Source: Perlabentimonas sp046542995
GTDB taxonomy: Bacteria; Bacteroidota; Bacteroidia; Bacteroidales; Tenuifilaceae
Assembly (NCBI GenBank): GCA_046542995.1
Contig: JBKHAH010000047.1
Coordinates: forward strand, 1-26,971
DNA: 26,971 nt
Direction: 5' to 3'
Shown here: positions 1 to 7,168 of the stretch, in pieces
How positions within the stretch are numbered: the stretch's first letter is position 1
Layout: the number at the start of each line of letters is the position of its first letter
Program-made: the position numbers and the translations under genes
The notes under the pieces: generated by a model
Seen by the model: the letters and a program-made list of their open reading frames with translations, nothing else
Told to the model about the DNA's origin: nothing
Databases searched by the model: none

Positions 1-71
1 TTTTTGACAAAGATTACTACTTATTTTTTACTCCACAACTTTTTCAACTGATCCCTTAAATTGGTTAAATA

Positions 72-104
72 AAAAAAGCCTGACAGCAATGTCAGGCCTT
101 TTTA
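72..104 (-). terminator. Rho-independent terminator after tRNA-Leu
   Basis: An 8-bp perfect stem, GCCTGACA (78-85) pairing with TGTCAGGC (90-97) around a GCAA loop, is followed on the minus strand by a run of seven T. It lies just past the 3' end of tRNA-Leu. The plus strand also ends in a short T run, so it may act in both directions. Confidence 0.85.
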
Positions 105-106
105 GT

Positions 107-190
107 ACCCGGAGCCGGGATCGAACCGGCACAGCCGCAATGGCCACAGGATTTTAAGTCCTGCGTGTCTACCAATTCCACCATCCGGGC
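107..190 (-). tRNA. tRNA-Leu (anticodon UAA)
   Basis: Read on the minus strand, the acceptor arms GCCCGGA and TCCGGGT pair over seven bases (one G-U). The T arm is GCCGG-TTCGATC-CCGGC. The anticodon stem-loop is CAGGA-CTTAAAA-TCCTG with anticodon TAA. The 84-nt length fits a class II tRNA with a long variable arm, as expected for leucine. The discriminator base is A and CCA is not encoded, so it must be added after transcription. It lies 59 nt downstream of tRNA-Gly and probably shares its promoter. Confidence 0.95.
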
Positions 191-217
191 CCAAACATAA
201 AGAACTCTTCTGCTACT

Positions 218-246
218 AAAAAGGCGGATTAAATCCGCCTTTCGTT
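218..246 (-). terminator. Terminator-like hairpin between the two tRNA genes
   Basis: A 10-bp stem (220-229 with 233-242; core GGCGGAT/ATCCGCC) with a 3-nt loop is followed on the minus strand by TTTTTAG. It sits between tRNA-Gly and tRNA-Leu. I see no separate promoter in the roughly 30 bp left before tRNA-Leu, so it may end only part of the transcripts or act as a processing signal. Confidence 0.7.
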
Positions 247-249
247 TTG

Positions 250-322
250 AGCGGAAAACGAGACTCGAACTCGCGACCCCAACCTTGGCAAGGTTGTGCT
301 CTACCAACTGAGCTATTTCCGC
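250..322 (-). tRNA. tRNA-Gly (anticodon GCC)
   Basis: The minus strand reads acceptor GCGGAAA paired with TTTCCGC, anticodon stem-loop CAACC-TTGCCAA-GGTTG with anticodon GCC, and T arm GCGAG-TTCGAGT-CTCGT. It is 73 nt long with a T discriminator, which is usual for bacterial tRNA-Gly. CCA is not encoded. It is the first gene of the small tRNA cluster. Confidence 0.96.
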
Positions 323-345
323 AGTACATTTCTTTTATGCGTTTG

Positions 346-377
346 CAAAAGTATAGCAAAAATGCATATCTCCCAAA
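346..377 (-). promoter_or_regulatory. Bacteroidota-type promoter for the tRNA cluster
   Basis: The minus strand carries TTTG (377-374), a 20-bp spacer, then TACTTTTG (353-346). This is an exact match to the Bacteroides housekeeping consensus TTTG-N19-21-TAnnTTTG. Transcription would start near position 339, about 17 nt before tRNA-Gly. Confidence 0.88.
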
Positions 378-469
378 TAAAATGCATTTTTTTTGTAAAA
401 AAAATTATGATGCTGATTTAAAATGCTAAGCTAATGGGAGTTTTATTGTCGTTTCACAAAAGTTTAGGC

Positions 470-486
470 TATGTTACGTTAACATA
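470..486. promoter_or_regulatory. 17-bp perfect inverted repeat upstream of the hexose phosphate mutase
   Basis: TATGTTA (470-476), centre CGT, TAACATA (480-486) form a perfect 7-3-7 palindrome 41 bp before the start codon at 528. It has no T tail and is too AT-rich for a terminator, so it is more likely a protein-binding site. The binding protein is unknown. Confidence 0.4.
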
Positions 487-527
487 TTCGTATATTCTTA
501 TTTTTTTATAAATTAGCGAAAAAAATT

Positions 528-1874
528 ATGGGCGCATTTCATGCATATGATATTAGGGGAATTTACAATAAGGATTTTGATAAGCACGATGCTTACAAGA
601 TTGGATATTTTCTAGTTGGGCTACTTAATACCAACCGCGTGCTGATTGGCCGCGATGTTAGGGTCTCGTCAGACGAAATCTTTTCTCACCTGGCCAAGGG
701 CATTACCGATGCTGGTGCCGATGTTTACGACATCGGCTTAGCAACCACACCAATGGTTTACTATTCAACGGCTAAGTACGATTTTAATGCGTCGGTGCAG
801 ATAACTGCATCGCATAACTCCAAGGAGTATAATGGGATGAAGGTTTCGCGCGAAAAAGCTCTGCCCGTTGGTTACGACACAGGCTTAAAGGATATTGAGC
901 AGAAGATAAAATCGGGTACAACCATTAAGGTGGCTGAGAAAAAAGGTGCTATCAAAGAACTGAAGGTTCGCGATGAGTATGTAAAGTTCCTTAAAGGTTA
1001 CGTGGGTGATTACAGCAATCTAAACATAGGTATAGATTGTTCCAACGGTATGGCTGCGCTTCTTATTAAGGAGTTATTGGGTAGTTTTCCTAAATATATA
1101 TACGATGATTTGGATGGTACCTTCCCAAATCATGAGGCGAATCCGCTAGTGCCCGAAAATGTTGTTGATCTTCAGAAGCTGGTAAAAAAGGAGAGGTGCG
1201 ATGTGGGAATTATCTTCGATGGCGATGCTGATCGAGTAATGTTTGTCGATGAGAATGCCCGGTTTATATCTCCCGATTTAATGATTGCCCTTTTGGGTCA
1301 CTATTTTTTGGAAGAGAGAAATGAGAAAGGGCTGGTTCTGCAGGATATCAGAACATCTAAAGCCGTTGGTGAGTATTTAAAGCCCCTTGGTGGCGAGATG
1401 CGTACGTGGCGAGTAGGCAGAGCCTTTGCTGCTCATAAACTCCGTGAAATTGATGGCATCTACGGTGGTGAATTAGCCGGGCATTACTACTTCCGTGATT
1501 TTTACTACTCCGATTCAGGTTTAATGGCCTGCCTAATAATCCTGAATGTTATAAGTAAATTCAAGAAGGAAGGGAAAAGTCTTTCGCAGCTTATTTCAAG
1601 AATAGAAACGTACGCAAATTCTGGAGAGATTAATTTCCGTATTGAGAATAAGAAGGGCGCAATGGATGCGGTGCGCGACTTCTTTCTTGAGACAGAGAAG
1701 CCAACCGCCACTTTCGATTTTGATGGTTATAGGGTGGAGTTTCCCGAATGGTGGTTTAATATTCGCCCCTCTAATACTGAACCCTACCTGAGGTTTATTG
1801 CTGAAGCAAAATCAGATAAGCTTTTGGATGAGAAGGTGACTAAGGTTAAGTCAATTCTTAGTGAGTTCGCTTAG
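528..1874 (+). CDS. Phosphoglucomutase / phosphomannomutase (alpha-D-phosphohexomutase)
   Basis: A cytoplasmic enzyme that interconverts hexose 1-phosphate and 6-phosphate through a phosphoserine, supplying glucose-1-P or mannose-1-P for polysaccharide and nucleotide sugars. All four family signatures are visible in order: the phosphoserine loop TASHN (93-97, Ser95), the metal loop DGDADR (231-236), the sugar-specificity loop GGELAGH (313-319), and the phosphate-binding loop RPSNTEPYLR (413-422). At 448 residues it matches the bacterial PMM/PGM subfamily. The N-terminal FHAYDIRG is also typical. The specificity loop GELAG resembles the GEMSG of dual PMM/PGM enzymes, so mannose versus glucose cannot be decided here. 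No Shine-Dalgarno is visible, as is usual in Bacteroidota. It stands alone, with an inverted repeat upstream and a convergent gene 15 bp downstream. Glucosamine mutase GlmM is less likely. Confidence 0.93.
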   Translation: MGAFHAYDIRGIYNKDFDKHDAYKIGYFLVGLLNTNRVLIGRDVRVSSDEIFSHLAKGITDAGADVYDIGLATTPMVYYSTAKYDFNASVQITASHNSKEYNGMKVSREKALPVGYDTGLKDIEQKIKSGTTIKVAEKKGAIKELKVRDEYVKFLKGYVGDYSNLNIGIDCSNGMAALLIKELLGSFPKYIYDDLDGTFPNHEANPLVPENVVDLQKLVKKERCDVGIIFDGDADRVMFVDENARFISPDLMIALLGHYFLEERNEKGLVLQDIRTSKAVGEYLKPLGGEMRTWRVGRAFAAHKLREIDGIYGGELAGHYYFRDFYYSDSGLMACLIILNVISKFKKEGKSLSQLISRIETYANSGEINFRIENKKGAMDAVRDFFLETEKPTATFDFDGYRVEFPEWWFNIRPSNTEPYLRFIAEAKSDKLLDEKVTKVKSILSEFA

Positions 1875-1889
1875 GGAATAGGATTCCAC

Positions 1890-2381
1890 CTACTCCACTT
1901 TGTTTTGCATGCCCCTGTAAAAGGGGGTTTCAGCTAATGCATTATGCAGGTCGTCATCTCCTTTAATCTGATTGAGCAAAGAGTTGGCAATGCTCTCCTT
2001 TGGCATTGATAGTAACACGTATGAAGTGTACTTTCCCTTATCTTCTAAGGTTACTTTTTCCGTTTCAGTAACATTTTGTAGGGATGCCATAACCTTTCTC
2101 CTAATAATCGTAACCCGCTCAACTAATAGTTCATTACCTCTTACTATCGAGTCTATTCGCGATACGGTTGTCTCAACTACCGGTTCAACCTTCTCGGCAA
2201 GCCTTACATTTGCATCCATTCGAGCCTTGCGCTCAGCAATATCTGCGCTAATTGATGTCCCTTCACCTACTGCATAGTATTTACTATTCGATGCGGGAGG
2301 TGAGTTAACCCAAATGGGCAAGTCCTGACATTGCGAAAGGTATGGTGCCAGAATAACAATTATCCATGCAATTCTTTTCAT
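1890..2381 (-). CDS. LPP20-like exported protein, possibly a lipoprotein
   Basis: The 163-residue product starts with a signal sequence (MKRIAWIIVILAPYLSQCQ). Next come a DLPIWVNSPP segment, a YYAVGEG turn and an amphipathic stretch rich in Ala, Glu and Arg (about 45-70), which together are typical of the LPP20/DUF4136-like secreted families of Bacteroidota. The function is not known for this family. Cys18 follows Leu-Ser-Gln. This is a poor lipobox because Gln is unusual before the Cys, so lipidation is uncertain. The rest is polar and charged with no membrane segment, so the product is periplasmic or membrane-anchored by lipid. It converges with the hexose phosphate mutase. A degenerate sigma54-like element lies about 56-70 bp upstream. 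I am sure it is a gene, but only moderately sure of the family. Confidence 0.72.
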   Translation of the reverse strand: MKRIAWIIVILAPYLSQCQDLPIWVNSPPASNSKYYAVGEGTSISADIAERKARMDANVRLAEKVEPVVETTVSRIDSIVRGNELLVERVTIIRRKVMASLQNVTETEKVTLEDKGKYTSYVLLSMPKESIANSLLNQIKGDDDLHNALAETPFYRGMQNKVE

Positions 2382-2436
2382 TATTCTGTATGTTAGTTAA
2401 GTAGTAACAATAATTCTCACTTAAACACAATATTTA

Positions 2437-2451
2437 GCATAATTCATGCCA
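2437..2451 (-). promoter_or_regulatory. Possible degenerate sigma54 promoter for the LPP20-like gene
   Basis: The minus strand reads TGGCATGAATTATGC. GG and GC have the required 10-bp separation, and the -24 box matches in TGGCA, but the -12 box is ATGC instead of TTGC. The predicted start would be about 45 nt before the gene. Two mismatches make this a weak candidate. Confidence 0.3.
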
Positions 2452-2730
2452 AAACGGTACAATCGCCATGCTAGCATGTTTTTTCTCTCCATATTATTAG
2501 TGCTTTAATAACAAATATTATTATTGTCGTGTTATTTCTATAATTTCAAGATCGTTCTGTTGATTTTATATTCCCTGAACGCTGCTAACTGTCAGAAATA
2601 TAGTAATATGCAAAATAGTGTACTTTTAGAGGTTGAGATAGCTGCTAAAAAAAACTTGCAAATGACGAACTTTAGGTCCTTTCTTTCATAAATTTACCAA
2701 AAATAACACAGAACGTTAAAAAAAAGAATC

Positions 2731-2745
2731 ATTGTATAATACAAT
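2731..2745. promoter_or_regulatory. 15-bp perfect palindrome before the Fis-type regulator gene
   Basis: ATTGTAT, A, ATACAAT form a perfect 7-1-7 inverted repeat centred about 55 bp before the start codon at 2793. The position suits an autoregulatory operator. No protein has been linked to this motif from the sequence alone. Confidence 0.4.
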
Positions 2746-2792
2746 CCTGATATCATGGGTTTAGCATTTAAAATGTTCAAAAATTGCATAGA

Positions 2793-4622
2793 ATGACAAC
2801 TTATAATGAGAGGTTGCTAACGGCAAGCGAGGCTCAAAATCGTTTCTCTCAAAACCAATGGCTTACCAGTATAGCCAGTCCCCTAATCCTAAGAGCTTTT
2901 CAACTTGTATCAACTAAAAATTTCGCATTGCTTTTAACTGATACAGAGGGGTGTGTTTTGCTCTTACATAGTAAAGCACCTTTTGAGAATACTCTAAAGG
3001 ACTTATCTGTCTTTCCTGGGGGTTTTCCAAAATTATCTAGCAACATTGGTGCATGCTTGTCAAAGATTGTAAGAGAAGAAGGAAATTTGAACTATGTTGA
3101 GGAGGTCAACAAAGGAAAGGCTGCTAACGTATTAAACTGCTGGGCGACCCCATTGTCCAGTAAGTCGCATGGCTTTGTTGGTATTCTTGCAGCCATTGCA
3201 AATACTGATTTTGATACTACCTACGCCCTGCCAATACTAATGCAGAATGCAGATCTTATTGAGGGTGAATTAATACGTGCTGAGCAAAATAAAAAAATGC
3301 AAAGTATCAAGGACTTTCAGATATCTTTTTTTACCAAGCATTTGCAACCAAGCATTATTACCGATGGTTCTGGTAGGATTTTGTTGGTCAATGATGCTGC
3401 CTGTTCCCTTTTGGGTGTTGAGCGGGAGCAGTTAGAATCGAAAAGTATTACAAGATACATTAATGAGTGGCCAGATTTGCCTCAGCTTTCTACAAAAAGG
3501 CAGGAAGTTATTAACCAGGAGGTTACTCTTCAGAATGTGAAGAATAATGGAACGTTTCTCTTGTCTTTAAAAGTAATTAAGTATTTATCTGGTAAAGTTG
3601 ATGAGATATGTTGCACGCTAACTAGTGTTAATACAGTTATTTCCCAAGCAAATAGGTATTTTGGAAATGAGGCATCAAAAACTTTCAACCATATTATTGC
3701 TGTTTCTCCTCGCATCAAGCAGCTTGTAAAAGAGGCCAGAGCGGCTGCAAGTAATACTGATCCGCTGCTAATTCTTGGCGAGCCGAATACTGGTAAACAT
3801 ACTTTTGCACAGGCAGTTCATAACGATTGCCCATATTGTAACAGCAGCTTTGTTAGGGTTGATTTGGCTAAGTTATCCCCTGAAATGATTGATCAGGTGC
3901 TATGGGGCTATACAAAAGATTACAAGCCTTATTTAAATCTTTCACCAAAACTTGGTGTCTTTGAACTAGCCAATGGGGGCACTCTTTATATTAACGAGAT
4001 TTGCTTGCTAAGTGATGTAAACCAGCAAAAGCTCCTAAATCTTTTAAAATCCTCACAAGTTTATCGGTTAGGAGCAGATCAGCCTATTGATGTGAATGTT
4101 AGGCTTGTGTTTGCTAATACAATCAATCTGGAGGCTAAGGTTGCCAATAAGGAATTCAGTAAAGAACTGTTTTATGCCCTTAGTAAAAACTCCCTACGTA
4201 TGCCCCCACTTAAAGAGAGAAGGGCTGATATTCCGCAGTTGTTAAATCATTTTAAGAACATAATCTCCAAAGAGGTTGGTATGCCCGCTCCTGAGATACC
4301 AAAGAAATTTGTGCTAATTTTAAAACGATACGAATGGCCAAATAACTTTCAGGAGATGAAAGATTTACTCGAAATAATTATTCGTAGTAAGGGCAAGATG
4401 TTCCAGAACTTTAAGAATGAGCGAAGGTTCAAAAAGCAGCACCTCTACCTTGACAAGCAGCGCGCCCTTGAGAGGATTATCCCCTTAGATGATCATGAGA
4501 GGATGCTTATTGAGGATGCCTACAATGTTATGGAGGGAAGCATAAGCAGCATGTCTCGTAGGCTTAAGGTTAGCCGAAATACGCTTTACCTAAAGCTTAA
4601 ACGATATGGAATTGGGATTTAG
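2793..4622 (+). CDS. PAS/AAA+/Fis-type regulator with a degenerate sigma54-activator core
   Basis: A 609-residue protein with the layout of an AcoR/NtrC-like enhancer-binding protein: an N-terminal GAF-like region (about 1-165), a PAS-like domain (about 180-285, with ITDGSGRILLVN), an AAA+ domain (about 300-490) and a C-terminal Fis-type helix-turn-helix (about 572-607, ending SRNTLYLKLKRYGI). The AAA+ core is eroded. Walker A keeps its lysine (GEPNTGKHT, 329-337). Walker B is GGTLYINEI, with Asn401 where Asp is expected. The GAFTGA sigma54-contact loop is gone (370-381 reads WGYTKDYKPYLN). The two arginine-finger positions of FREDLYYRL are replaced in FSKELFYALS (455-464). It should still bind DNA, but it is unlikely to remodel sigma54 polymerase. 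I chose the ATG at 2793 over an upstream in-frame TTG at 2784. Gene convergent with the KamA-like enzyme. Confidence 0.85.
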   Translation: MTTYNERLLTASEAQNRFSQNQWLTSIASPLILRAFQLVSTKNFALLLTDTEGCVLLLHSKAPFENTLKDLSVFPGGFPKLSSNIGACLSKIVREEGNLNYVEEVNKGKAANVLNCWATPLSSKSHGFVGILAAIANTDFDTTYALPILMQNADLIEGELIRAEQNKKMQSIKDFQISFFTKHLQPSIITDGSGRILLVNDAACSLLGVEREQLESKSITRYINEWPDLPQLSTKRQEVINQEVTLQNVKNNGTFLLSLKVIKYLSGKVDEICCTLTSVNTVISQANRYFGNEASKTFNHIIAVSPRIKQLVKEARAAASNTDPLLILGEPNTGKHTFAQAVHNDCPYCNSSFVRVDLAKLSPEMIDQVLWGYTKDYKPYLNLSPKLGVFELANGGTLYINEICLLSDVNQQKLLNLLKSSQVYRLGADQPIDVNVRLVFANTINLEAKVANKEFSKELFYALSKNSLRMPPLKERRADIPQLLNHFKNIISKEVGMPAPEIPKKFVLILKRYEWPNNFQEMKDLLEIIIRSKGKMFQNFKNERRFKKQHLYLDKQRALERIIPLDDHERMLIEDAYNVMEGSISSMSRRLKVSRNTLYLKLKRYGIGI

Positions 4623-4657
4623 CCTGGCTTAATGTGCTCAATATTTATTTATAAAGA

Positions 4658-4698
4658 TGAAAACAGTGAGACGGGGAAGTTACCATCTCGCTGTTATT
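4658..4698. terminator. Hairpin between convergent genes, probable bidirectional terminator
   Basis: AACAGTGAGA (4662-4671) pairs with TCTCGCTGTT (4686-4695), ten pairs with one G-U. On the minus strand it is followed by TTTTCATCTTTAT. The U tract is modest. The site lies between the ends of the regulator gene and the KamA-family gene. Confidence 0.55.
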
Positions 4699-4718
4699 AA
4701 TATAGATCAGGAGTTTCT

Positions 4719-6899
4719 CTAAATCTCAAGGTTGATAATATCCTCAGTTGTTTTAAAACTATATGCAGGATATTCAAAGATTGGCAACCTTGGCTCGGTC
4801 TCACCAATTGAATAGCCCCATACGCTTTGGTAATCTTCAGGATCCTCCCCCATATCCTCTATCTGGTGAAGGTACTCACCAATTGGTTTCGATTCAATTA
4901 TAACTACCTTCCCTATTTTATCAATAATTGGACTATGCCAGCGTGTATGGTCATGGTCAAACTCTAATATCCTTCTTCCCCAGCGGGTTATGCCAATGGT
5001 GCGGAAGGTAAGGCTCTTGCCAACTCCAGGTAGATTAATCACGTTCCGGTCTGTTGAGAGGAACGGAATACCAGCATCCTGACGGAGTTTCTTCAGGTTT
5101 TGTACCATATCCTCTGCTTCAATGGGGAACCGCTTTATGTCTTCGGTAAACTCTTGAGGTATTGAGCCGTGAATTTTCTCTTCGAGCTGCTCTTGAACGG
5201 CTCTGGCGTTTGTTGCGTAGTTGAATGTGTTCTCCAAAAATCCTTTTACAGAGAAGGTGTAGTATGTAATAACTCCAATGTCGTTAAGCACCTTACGTAG
5301 CTTGGCAGTATGACCTCTGCGCGATGCTGCCGAAGTGAAAACCAGCTGGTTTGTAACGGTCCATCCGGCGGAAACCAGTTTCTGAACGGCCAATGCAGAC
5401 TCAGGGGTAACCTCCATGGGCGATTCAAAGTGAGTTTGTATAACAAACTGCTTAACACCAAGTTCTGAAGCTTTCTCTTTAAATTCCCTGAGAATGGATA
5501 CCAAATCTTCGGTTACACGTTGAGGTAAGTATGCAAGGAGGCGAGTGCCAAGTCTTATTCGCTGGATCTCAGCAAACTTTTGACCTTCGGGTCTGTTCTT
5601 GTTGGCATCCACCTTGCGTTTCACCATATTGTAAACAGCATCTAGTATTTTTTGTAACGACTTATTTTGGCTCATTAAAGCATCACCTCCGGTGATTAGT
5701 ATATCACGGAGTTGCGGATCATTCTCCCAGTATTCAAGAAGCCTGTTCAATTTCTCGTCCCAGGTTTCGTTTGGCTTAAGCTTATCTAGGTTAAAGTTTA
5801 GGTTACCCCTTTGGAAATCGTACATGCGTTGGCACGATACGCATAGCCCTCCACATGCCCTCCCCATGGTTTCGGGTATAAGTATGGCAACCTCTGGATA
5901 TCTCCTGTGAACACAATGGCTAGAGGGCAGAAGCCATCCGGCTGCGTTAGGTTTGCCTGGTTCTACCTGATCCTCTTTTTCCCAGGCACTAATGTTCCCA
6001 AACTGATCAATTAGCGGCTTGCTGTAAATAACGTAATGCCTTATGGCCAGATCTGAACCTACTGCAAAATCTGGGGTGCGAGCATTAAGGAGCGATAGGT
6101 AGTAGGGGTTTACAAAAAATGGGATACCCTTTTTCTCAGCCTTTTCAAGAATTTTTTGTGTCTCAAGGTCTAAGGAGTAGTCTAGCAATTCATTCAAAAG
6201 TTGGGGCGAGCGTATGGCGAACCTAAGGTGAAATCGGTGGTCGTTCCACCACTGCCTCATTTTTTCTAGCTTCTGCTTATCAGACATGCCCTCGTCAAAG
6301 CAGTAGCGGCTTTCACCTATCTCGCAACTTTTAATGTTTTTTACCAGCACGCGGATAATCCGCTCCTTGTTCTCTTCTCGAATTTTAATAATTTGCGGGT
6401 CAAGGCCATCATGCCATTTGTCCATCCATCCCTGAACTTTTTGCTTTGATGGGATATTTTGTGGTAGCTGCTTGTTTAGCTGACGGAAGAGCTGAATCAT
6501 GTCCTCAAAGAACAATGGTTTTGCCCCTCCAGAACCATGTTTTACACCAAGCCATAGTAAATGGAAAGGATCGTTTAGGGTCATTTTGCCATTGCGGTAG
6601 GGGTTCTCAAACTCTCTGCCGGAATTATCAAGGTAATCCAGAATTCGAATTGCAGCTAAATCTTGCCATCGCAACTTTTCAAAACCTTCTCGGCCAGGCT
6701 TCTTGCCTGAATAGTAGTTGGCAGCATCGCTATTTTCATTTAGCGTATCGTATGCCCATTGTTTAACTTCCTCTTTGGCCTGATCGGAAGTATTGGAGTG
6801 TTTGTAAATGTCGTTAAGCCTTGGATTTTCTTTGAAAAGTTTACGTAGTAATGTTAAAGATTTTGCCGAAAGAGCGATTTTTTCTGGATAGTATGTCAT
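4719..6899 (-). CDS. Long KamA-family radical SAM 2,3-aminomutase
   Basis: A 726-residue member of the lysine 2,3-aminomutase family, which moves an amino group from C2 to C3 using a [4Fe-4S] cluster, S-adenosylmethionine and PLP. Visible parts: radical SAM cysteines Cys349, Cys353 and Cys356 (CGGLCVSC), carboxylate-binding Arg358, the SAM motif ITGGDALMS (402-410), QTHFESPMEVT (488-498) and the PLP lysine Lys628 in LPGVGKS. The classical enzyme is about 416 residues, so about 220 extra N-terminal residues and an insertion of about 33 residues near 555-610 are present. The two Asp that hold the lysine side chain in classical LAM (Asp293, Asp330) align with Lys552 and Asn622, the pair reported for glutamate 2,3-aminomutase. 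No lysine-fermentation partner genes (kamD/kamE) are nearby. Substrate therefore remains unproved; glutamate is a reasonable guess. Confidence 0.88.
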   Translation of the reverse strand: MTYYPEKIALSAKSLTLLRKLFKENPRLNDIYKHSNTSDQAKEEVKQWAYDTLNENSDAANYYSGKKPGREGFEKLRWQDLAAIRILDYLDNSGREFENPYRNGKMTLNDPFHLLWLGVKHGSGGAKPLFFEDMIQLFRQLNKQLPQNIPSKQKVQGWMDKWHDGLDPQIIKIREENKERIIRVLVKNIKSCEIGESRYCFDEGMSDKQKLEKMRQWWNDHRFHLRFAIRSPQLLNELLDYSLDLETQKILEKAEKKGIPFFVNPYYLSLLNARTPDFAVGSDLAIRHYVIYSKPLIDQFGNISAWEKEDQVEPGKPNAAGWLLPSSHCVHRRYPEVAILIPETMGRACGGLCVSCQRMYDFQRGNLNFNLDKLKPNETWDEKLNRLLEYWENDPQLRDILITGGDALMSQNKSLQKILDAVYNMVKRKVDANKNRPEGQKFAEIQRIRLGTRLLAYLPQRVTEDLVSILREFKEKASELGVKQFVIQTHFESPMEVTPESALAVQKLVSAGWTVTNQLVFTSAASRRGHTAKLRKVLNDIGVITYYTFSVKGFLENTFNYATNARAVQEQLEEKIHGSIPQEFTEDIKRFPIEAEDMVQNLKKLRQDAGIPFLSTDRNVINLPGVGKSLTFRTIGITRWGRRILEFDHDHTRWHSPIIDKIGKVVIIESKPIGEYLHQIEDMGEDPEDYQSVWGYSIGETEPRLPIFEYPAYSFKTTEDIINLEI

Positions 6900-7007
6900 A
6901 GTATAACCAATTTTTTTGTTAAAAACACCAAATAAATAAGTAATGTTTAAAAAAGTACTGTAGTTAATTCGTGTACTTTATGATCCTGAACCTATAAAAT
7001 GGCGGTG

Positions 7008-7034
7008 CAAAAGTATATTTTTTTTGCAAAGATA
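7008..7034 (-). promoter_or_regulatory. Candidate -7 boxes for the KamA-family gene
   Basis: Two exact TAnnTTTG boxes occur on the minus strand: TATCTTTG (7034-7027) and TACTTTTG (7015-7008), about 110-135 bp before the start codon. Neither has a TTTG at the usual 19-21 bp upstream, so the assignment is partial. Confidence 0.4.
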
Positions 7035-7168
7035 AAAATCTTATGCAACTTTACAGGATGTCAATTAATTAGCATACAGCCTAATATATGCCTGACAATA
7101 TAAGTCTTATGGCACAATTATTAATAGGTGTTTTTACTTATTTTTAACTTTTTTTAGCGGTTACTCAA

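Larger units (their letters stand above)
2382..2792. other. 411-bp divergent intergenic region
   Basis: No convincing small ORF or RNA is visible. The region is AT-rich. It contains a degenerate sigma54-like element facing the LPP20 gene (2437-2451), a 12-bp palindrome CATGCTAGCATG (2467-2478), and a 15-bp palindrome (2731-2745) before the regulator gene. TACTTTTA near 2624 resembles a -7 box but has no matching -33 element. Confidence 0.6.

Noticed and set aside
92..307. Short ORF across tRNA-Leu and the end of tRNA-Gly
   Set aside because: Its sequence is explained entirely by the tRNA genes and terminators.
247..429. Short ORF across tRNA-Gly
   Set aside because: It overlaps a clear tRNA gene and its promoter on the other strand.
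2467..2478. CATGCTAGCATG palindrome in the 2382-2792 gap
   Set aside because: It is perfect but short, and it does not lie at a position tied to either gene; noted only in the region description.
5246..5461. Alternative frames within the KamA-family, glyA, rnf and beta-barrel genes
   Set aside because: They are shadows of long, well-supported coding frames and show no family motif or signal peptide of their own.
7074..7092. GG-N10-GC spacing on the minus strand before the KamA-family gene
   Set aside because: The flanking bases (AGGCAT and AGGC) do not match the -24 or -12 boxes.
7110..7122. TGGCAC before the unknown secreted protein gene, as a sigma54 promoter
   Set aside because: The -24 box matches, but at the -12 position the sequence is TTAA, without the needed GC.
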